Shown here: piece by piece, positions 59,137-64,000 of the stretch
Position numbering within the stretch: position 1 is the first letter of the stretch
Layout: the number at the start of each line of letters is the position of its first letter
DNA from: Streptomyces sp. ICBB 8177
Lineage (GTDB): Bacteria > Actinomycetota > Actinomycetes > Streptomycetales > Streptomycetaceae
NCBI RefSeq assembly: GCF_003144095.1
Contig: NZ_NSKH01000004.1
Span: 1-64,000 of the forward strand
Length of the DNA: 64,000 bases
Direction: 5' to 3'
Program-made: the position numbers and the translations under genes
The notes under the pieces: model-generated
Told to the model about the DNA's origin: nothing
The model's database searches: none
What the model saw: the letters and a program-made list of their open reading frames with translations, nothing else

Positions 59137-60059
59137 GCACGACGCCTCCCGAGTGCCTCCGGCTGGCGACCGAGCTGCGCACTCTGCGGGAACGGGCCAA
59201 GCTGTCGCTCGCCAGGCTCGCGGCGGAGTCCGCCTACAGCAAGTCGTCGTGGCACCGCTACCTCAACGGGTCCGCGCTGCCCCCGTGGCACGCGGTCGCG
59301 ACGCTGTGCCGTCTCGCGGACGAACCCGAATCGCGCCTGCGGGCGACGTGGGAACTGGCCGAGAGCGCGTGGAGCCGACGTGCCGCGGTCGCACCGCACT
59401 CCCCGAAGGGCCCTCATCCGCAAGCCGCCGCGTCTCCCCCGGTGACGGCACAGCAGCCGGCGCCCGCCCGGCGCGCCGACGCGGACCCGACCGCGACCGG
59501 CCAACCCGCCGCTCCAGCGCCCACGTTGGCCGAAGGCGCCTCCGAGGGCCCCCCGCGGCCGCGCCCCCGACGCCATAGGCTGGCCGTCACGCTGACCGCG
59601 ATCGCCACGGCGTGTGTCGTCCTGACCGCCGGAGCGGTGCACGAGTGGGGTGCGCTCGACCGGCCGAAGGCGCCGCTTCGCACTTCCGGCTTCCACGTTG
59701 GCTGCACCGGGACGGGGTGCGACGGGCGCGATCCCGGAGTGACTCTGTGCGGAGTGGAGCCGCAGACGCTCCTGCACACCCTGGCGGTGGGCGGGGCCGG
59801 GCTGGAGGTCCGCTACAACCCGCTGTGCCGGGCGGCCTGGGCCAGGATGTGGCACACGCGCGTCGGCGCGACGCTCAGCCTCTCCTCCGCCGGCCGGCCG
59901 GCGCAGAGCGTCACCGTGAAGGACGCCCGGGCGACGGACCAGTTCGTCTACACCGACATGGTGGCGGTCTCCTCCGGCCACACGCCCCTGAAGGTGTGCC
60001 TCGAGGCGGCCCCTGGGAGCACGTCCACCTGCTACCCCGTCTCCCCTCCCCGACCCTGA
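59133..60059 (+). CDS. HTH protein with membrane anchor and DUF2690 domain
   Basis: This 308-residue protein has a helix-turn-helix (SLARLAAESAYSKSSWHRYL, about 25-44) close to that of the preceding gene. A Pro/Ala linker, one membrane segment (RLAVTLTAIATACVVLTAGA, about 150-169) and an extracytoplasmic DUF2690 domain with paired cysteines follow (GCTGTGCDGRDPGVTLCG, EVRYNPLCRAAWARMW). The ATG overlaps the upstream TGA (ATGA). It is probably a membrane-bound regulator made with its neighbour. Confidence 0.87.
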   Translation: MSTTPPECLRLATELRTLRERAKLSLARLAAESAYSKSSWHRYLNGSALPPWHAVATLCRLADEPESRLRATWELAESAWSRRAAVAPHSPKGPHPQAAASPPVTAQQPAPARRADADPTATGQPAAPAPTLAEGASEGPPRPRPRRHRLAVTLTAIATACVVLTAGAVHEWGALDRPKAPLRTSGFHVGCTGTGCDGRDPGVTLCGVEPQTLLHTLAVGGAGLEVRYNPLCRAAWARMWHTRVGATLSLSSAGRPAQSVTVKDARATDQFVYTDMVAVSSGHTPLKVCLEAAPGSTSTCYPVSPPRP

Positions 60060-60263
60060 CCTGACGCACCGTCACCCGCCTTCTTCCGCACCGGGCTTTC
60101 CCGTCCGCCGCACGTCGGACCGTTCGGGATTCGTCTGGGGAACACGAGCGCCGCGAACTATCATGCGCCACGTCGTGAGCGGCCGTGTTCCGCCCTGGGG
60201 AGGCGCCGAGGGCACGGCCGCGTCCTTGTGCGGGGAGGTTCGTGTGGGCACGGGAGTGGCGTG

Positions 60264-61388
60264 GTGAGGGCGGCGACGGGGGTCGACAGGGCGCGCTCCT
60301 TCATGATCCTGGCCACCGTGATGTACCGGGCGAGCCACCTCGTGGTGGGCCTGTTCAGCGTCCTGCAGCATCAACAGGGCCGCCCTGCCGCCTGGTTGGC
60401 GCTCGGCGCGGCCCTGGCCTTTAGCGTGGTGGTGTACGGGACGGCGGTGCGCAGACGGGAGTTCAGCGTCACGCTGGTGTGGCTCGACGTGGTCGTCGTC
60501 GGATGCCTGACGCCGTTCACCACATACGCGTGGGGAGGCAGCACGCTGTCGACACCCGGGGACTGGCCGGTGCTGCTGGGCACCTCCTCCAGCGCCGTCG
60601 CCGCCGTCGCGCTGCCGGGATGGTGGGTGGTGGGCGCCGTGGTGCTGCTGGCGGTGTCGCACCTGACGGTCTACCGGTACGCCGGAGCGGCTTCGGTGGT
60701 CATCGGCGGGCACCTGATCTCCCTGGTGTCCTCGGCGGTCCTGGCCTGGGTCTTCTGGTGGTACCTGAGCCGTCAGGGCAGGCTGCTGGACGCCGCCAAC
60801 GCGCGGGCGCTCCAGGCCGAGGCCAGGCGCGCGCGGTACGCCGAGCGGCTCGACCACCACCGGGCCCTGCACGACACCGTGCTCGCCACGCTGACGGCGA
60901 TCGCCGGGGGCGTGGACGCCACGACTCCCCAGGTGCGGGAGCGGTGCGCCCGTGAGGCTGCGTACCTGCGGCGGCTGATCCAGCGCACGTCGGAGCGCGA
61001 GGGCCGTGCGCTGCCGCTGGGCGCCGCGCTGGAGGACGCGGTGCGCTCGGCCGAGTCGCTGAACCTGCGGGTGACGGCGCAATACCACGCGATTCCGCAG
61101 CTCGCGCCGGAGGTGTCGGCCGCGCTCGCCGACGCGGTGACCGAGGCGCTGAACAACGTACGCCGGCACGCCGGGACGAACCGCGCGTACCTGACGGCCA
61201 CCGGGGACGGGGACGGCGTGCTCGTCACGGTGGTGGACCGCGGCGCGGGCTTCGCGCCGGACCGGGTGGTCCCCGGGCTGGGGTTGCGGCGCTCGGTGCA
61301 CGGGCGGCTCGCGGAGGTCGGCGGCCTCGCGACGCTGGAGAGCGCACCGGGCGAGGGCGTGCGGGTTGAGCTGAGGTGGCCGCGGTGA
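60264..61388 (+). CDS. NarL-family sensor histidine kinase
   Basis: This 374-residue kinase has five or six membrane segments to about residue 165 (no large external sensor). A HisKA_3-like H-box HHRALHDTVLATLTAIAGG has the phosphorylated His in ALHDT. The catalytic domain carries the N-box ADAVTEALNNVRRHAGTNRA and G boxes VVDRGAGFAP and GLGLRRSVHGRLAEVGG. The start is uncertain: GTG 60261 or 60264 with GGGAG upstream, or GTG 60228. It overlaps the response-regulator gene by four bases (GTGA). Confidence 0.88.
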   Translation: MRAATGVDRARSFMILATVMYRASHLVVGLFSVLQHQQGRPAAWLALGAALAFSVVVYGTAVRRREFSVTLVWLDVVVVGCLTPFTTYAWGGSTLSTPGDWPVLLGTSSSAVAAVALPGWWVVGAVVLLAVSHLTVYRYAGAASVVIGGHLISLVSSAVLAWVFWWYLSRQGRLLDAANARALQAEARRARYAERLDHHRALHDTVLATLTAIAGGVDATTPQVRERCAREAAYLRRLIQRTSEREGRALPLGAALEDAVRSAESLNLRVTAQYHAIPQLAPEVSAALADAVTEALNNVRRHAGTNRAYLTATGDGDGVLVTVVDRGAGFAPDRVVPGLGLRRSVHGRLAEVGGLATLESAPGEGVRVELRWPR

Positions 61389-62017
61389 TCACCACGGTGG
61401 CGGTGGTGGACGACGACCGCATGCTGCGCGACGGCATGCGTACGTGGCTGTCGGGGCGGGAGGGGCTGCGGTTGACCGGATCCGCCGCCACCGTCCCCGA
61501 GTTGCTCGGCGGTCCGGCCGAACCTGCGGACGTGGTGCTGCTCGACCTGCTGCTGCGCGACGGCTCGGCTCCTGAGGCGAACATCCGGGCGCTGACGGAC
61601 GCCGGGTGCCGGGTGCTGGTCATCAGCACGGTGCCGGACCGCGCCCGGATCGTCGCCGCCGTCGCGGCGGGCGCGGACGGCTACGTCACCAAGGACAACG
61701 ACCTGCCGGCGCTGGTCGCGGCCATCGAGGAGGTCGCGGCCGGGGGCACCGCGGTCTCGCCGGAGATGGCGTTCGCCTGTGCCCACGACGAGCGCCCCGA
61801 GCGGCCCCGGTTGTCGCCGCGCGAGTTGCAGGTCCTGCGGGACTACGCGTCGGGCCTGACGCTCAAGGCCGCCGCCCGGCGCGCGGGCATCACGCCGAAC
61901 ACCGCCAAGGACTACCTGGACCGGGTCAAGGCCAAGTACCGGCAGGCGGGCCGGCCCGCGTACACCAAGATCGACCTCGCGTGCCGGGTGCGCGAGGACG
62001 GTCTCGGCGTGCCGTGA
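61385..62017 (+). CDS. NarL/LuxR-family response regulator
   Basis: This 210-residue regulator has a receiver with acidic pocket VAVVDDDRMLRDGMRTWLSG, phospho-Asp in VVLLDLLLRDGSAP (about 55) and Lys in GADGYVTKDNDLP. The LuxR-type helix-turn-helix is LSPRELQVLRDYASGLTLKA and RRAGITPNTAKDYLDRVKAK. GTG 61385 overlaps the kinase stop. It may control the lanthipeptide genes that start 168 bases downstream, which is inference from position. Confidence 0.9.
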   Translation: MITTVAVVDDDRMLRDGMRTWLSGREGLRLTGSAATVPELLGGPAEPADVVLLDLLLRDGSAPEANIRALTDAGCRVLVISTVPDRARIVAAVAAGADGYVTKDNDLPALVAAIEEVAAGGTAVSPEMAFACAHDERPERPRLSPRELQVLRDYASGLTLKAAARRAGITPNTAKDYLDRVKAKYRQAGRPAYTKIDLACRVREDGLGVP

Positions 62018-62185
62018 GCCGGTGAGCGGCGGCGCGTGCCAGCCAACCGCGCCGCCGCGGCCCGGGCAAGCCCCCCGAACGGGTGGCTACTTGGGCCGCC
62101 GCCCCCTCCGTAGCGTCTGCCGTGTCGAAACGGGCCGCCCGGCGCGGGTGGTCCCGGGGCCGCGTCGTTGGGGAGGGCACGCAGG

Positions 62186-64000
62186 GTGTTCGCGTACTGG
62201 CTGACCTTGGCGGACCGGGAGTTCTACGTTCCGGTGGAGCGGGCCCCCGATCCCGGCGAGGGCTACGCGCCGCACGACGTGCCGGCGGGCTGGACCGGCA
62301 CCCGGGAGGGTGTATGGGCCTACTGGCGGCCCGACGGCGTGGTCCTGCCGGAACAGGGCTGGAAGGTGCACGTTTCGACCACCCGGGAGCGTCTCGCCTT
62401 CACCCTGGACACAGTGGCCGCGGCGTGCTTCGAGGAGGGTGTGGTCTTCAAGCACCTCGCGGCGCCGCTGTTCTACGGCGCGTTCCACCACAAGCACGCC
62501 TCCCGTGCCCAGGCCGGCAAGTTCTGCGCGCTGTACCCGCCGGACGTGCCCACGGCGCGGCGCCTGATGGAGCGGCTGGCGCGGGAGCTGAAGGGTGAGA
62601 GCGGCCCGTACGTGCTGACCGACCGCCGCTTCGGCGACAGCGAGGTCGTCCACTACCGCTACGGCGCCTACCGGTCGCGCAAGCGCGTCCAGGCGGACGG
62701 CACGTCGGTGCACCTGGTGCGCGACGGTCACGGCGAGGACCGGGTGGACGTGCGGTCGACCGAGTTCGTGCTGCCGCCCGGGGTGGACGATCCGTTCGCG
62801 CCGCCGCAGGAACCGCACACCGGGCCGGTGCTGCTGGACGGGCGTTTCCAGGTGACCGAGGTGATCCGGCACAGCAACGGCGGCGGCACCTACCGGGCCA
62901 CCGACACCAGCACCGGCGCGCAGGTCTTCGTCAAGGAGGCCCGGCCGCACAACGGGCTGATCGGCGACGGCACCGTCTCCCGCGACCGGTTGCGGCGCGA
63001 GTGGGAGATCCTGCGGCGCGTGCACGCCGCCGCGCCGGGCCTGTGCCCCGAGCCGGTCGCCCATTTCACGGAGTGGGACCACGACTTCCTGGTCACGGAG
63101 TTCGTCCGCGGCACCGGGTTCCTCAAGTGGGTGGCCGCCAACACCACGGTGGGCTGGCTGGACATGGATCCCGAGCGCCACGCCGCGTACTTCGCGGACG
63201 TCGAACGGGTCCTGTCGCGGCTCGGCGCCGACCTGCGGAGGCTGCACGAGATCGGGCTTCGTTTCGGCGACGTGAGCCACAACAACGTCCTGGTGCAGGG
63301 TGATCTGACGGTCCGCCTGATCGACTTCGAGACCGTGACCGAGCGGGAGCGGCCGCCCTCACCGCTGGGCACGCCGGGCTACACACCGCCGCCGAAGGTG
63401 GCCGCTGCGGGCGTCGATCCGGACGACTACGGCTTCGCGGGGCTGGCGCTGTGCGCGCTGTTCCCGCTGCACCAGCCGCTGGAGCGCGATCCGCGCGGCC
63501 GCCTGGAGCTGTACCGCAGGGACGTAGCCCACGACACAGCTGTGCCCGAGTCGCTGTGGCGGCGGGCGACACTCCACCACGGCAGGGGCGAGGGCGGCCT
63601 CGGGCCGTCCGCCTACGAGTTGCCGACCGCCGCCGAACTGGACGAGCGGCCCGAGGGGGCGCTGACCCGGCTCAAGGAAGGGCTGACGGCGGGGCTGCTG
63701 GCGATGGCCAGGCCGGACGGGCCCGACTGGGTCTTCCCGCCCTCGCCGCGCGCCTACTCCTTCAACACCCTGTGCGTGGAACACGGCACGGCCGGTGTGG
63801 TGTACGCGCTGCGCCGGTCGGGCGCGCACGTGCCGGACGCGGTGCTGGGCAGGCTGCGGCACGACGCGCTGTCCCGCGTCGGTGAACTGGCGCCGGGACT
63901 GCAGACGGGCACCGCAGGCATCGCCTGGGTGCTGGACGAGTCGGGCCTGCGCGAGGAGGCGGGACACCTGCTGGCCGCGGCGCTGACGCATCCGCTGGCC
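62186..64000 (+). CDS. Class III/IV lanthionine synthetase (LanKC/LanL), 3'-truncated by window
   Basis: The 605 codons visible run off the window end. The N-terminal lyase domain (about 1-200) contains EQGWKVHVSTTRERLAFTLD and GPYVLTDRRFGDSEVVHYRY. A Ser/Thr-kinase-like domain (about 210-480) has Lys in AQVFVKEARPHNGLIGD, catalytic-loop RFGDVSHNNVLVQGDL and LIDFETVTERE. The LanC-like cyclase begins at about 525 (YSFNTLCVEHGTAGVVYAL). It dehydrates Ser/Thr and forms (methyl)lanthionine rings in a precursor peptide. GTG 62186 follows GGGGAGGG. The residues that separate class III from class IV lie beyond the window. Confidence 0.93.
   Translation, partial: MFAYWLTLADREFYVPVERAPDPGEGYAPHDVPAGWTGTREGVWAYWRPDGVVLPEQGWKVHVSTTRERLAFTLDTVAAACFEEGVVFKHLAAPLFYGAFHHKHASRAQAGKFCALYPPDVPTARRLMERLARELKGESGPYVLTDRRFGDSEVVHYRYGAYRSRKRVQADGTSVHLVRDGHGEDRVDVRSTEFVLPPGVDDPFAPPQEPHTGPVLLDGRFQVTEVIRHSNGGGTYRATDTSTGAQVFVKEARPHNGLIGDGTVSRDRLRREWEILRRVHAAAPGLCPEPVAHFTEWDHDFLVTEFVRGTGFLKWVAANTTVGWLDMDPERHAAYFADVERVLSRLGADLRRLHEIGLRFGDVSHNNVLVQGDLTVRLIDFETVTERERPPSPLGTPGYTPPPKVAAAGVDPDDYGFAGLALCALFPLHQPLERDPRGRLELYRRDVAHDTAVPESLWRRATLHHGRGEGGLGPSAYELPTAAELDERPEGALTRLKEGLTAGLLAMARPDGPDWVFPPSPRAYSFNTLCVEHGTAGVVYALRRSGAHVPDAVLGRLRHDALSRVGELAPGLQTGTAGIAWVLDESGLREEAGHLLAAALTHPLA

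Noticed and set aside
1-64000. CRISPR arrays, rRNA or tRNA genes
   Set aside because: I saw no regularly spaced repeats and no recognisable tRNA or rRNA sequence. A tRNA search program was not available.

Overview
The window is high-GC actinobacterial DNA that reads as Streptomyces or a close relative. Evidence: strong third-position GC bias, frequent GTG starts, a carbohydrate ABC importer with no ATPase gene beside it (the usual Streptomyces arrangement with a shared MsiK ATPase), DUF2690/HTH membrane proteins, and a class III/IV lanthipeptide synthetase. No rRNA, tRNA or CRISPR array was seen.

Positions 1-30,300 form a stress/dormancy island. It carries six intact universal stress proteins (five with two domains, one with one) plus the remnant of another, six CBS-domain proteins (four ending in a BON domain), an HTH-flavin-binding fusion, an Rv1733c-like membrane protein, DUF1876, DUF7144 and DUF2231 proteins, a GH65 phosphorylase, a DrrAB-type ABC exporter, a sulfatase, a cation/proton antiporter and a YbhN-like membrane protein. 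Copies of a 16-bp palindrome, AGGGCCGNNCGGCCCT, lie upstream of most USP/CBS transcription units. Its architecture matches the mycobacterial DosR/DevR box, so the island looks like an OsdR/DevR-type regulon. The same island is decaying: a VIT transporter, an APC permease (cut by an IS5/IS427-group element), a PadR regulator, a P-type ATPase, a USP and two transposases survive only as fragments.

Positions 30,500-35,600 hold small metabolic and regulatory genes: an SDR enzyme divergent from a LysR regulator, a YjbQ-family protein, a VOC protein, two overlapping uncharacterised genes and a second LysR regulator. Positions 35,800-41,800 are a secretion and protein-degradation group: an M9 collagenase, an Xaa-Pro aminopeptidase and an S53 peptidase with a pro-domain. 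These could together break down collagen-like, proline-rich protein. Next come a glutathione peroxidase, a MarR/SRPBCC pair with a clear promoter and operator, a quinone-reductase-like enzyme and an RsbW-like ATPase.

Positions 45,200-52,900 are a polyol/sugar catabolic operon: a divergent LacI repressor with three operator palindromes, a lipoprotein binding protein, two permeases, two zinc alcohol dehydrogenases and a PfkB sugar kinase. A Tat-type secreted phosphoesterase and a SpoIIE-type phosphatase follow.

Positions 56,200-64,000 hold a conserved hypothetical, a cupin protein, an XRE-cupin regulator, two overlapping genes for membrane-anchored HTH proteins with different extracellular domains, a NarL-family two-component pair, and the first 605 codons of a lanthionine synthetase that runs off the window. 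A lanthipeptide cluster probably continues beyond position 64,000.
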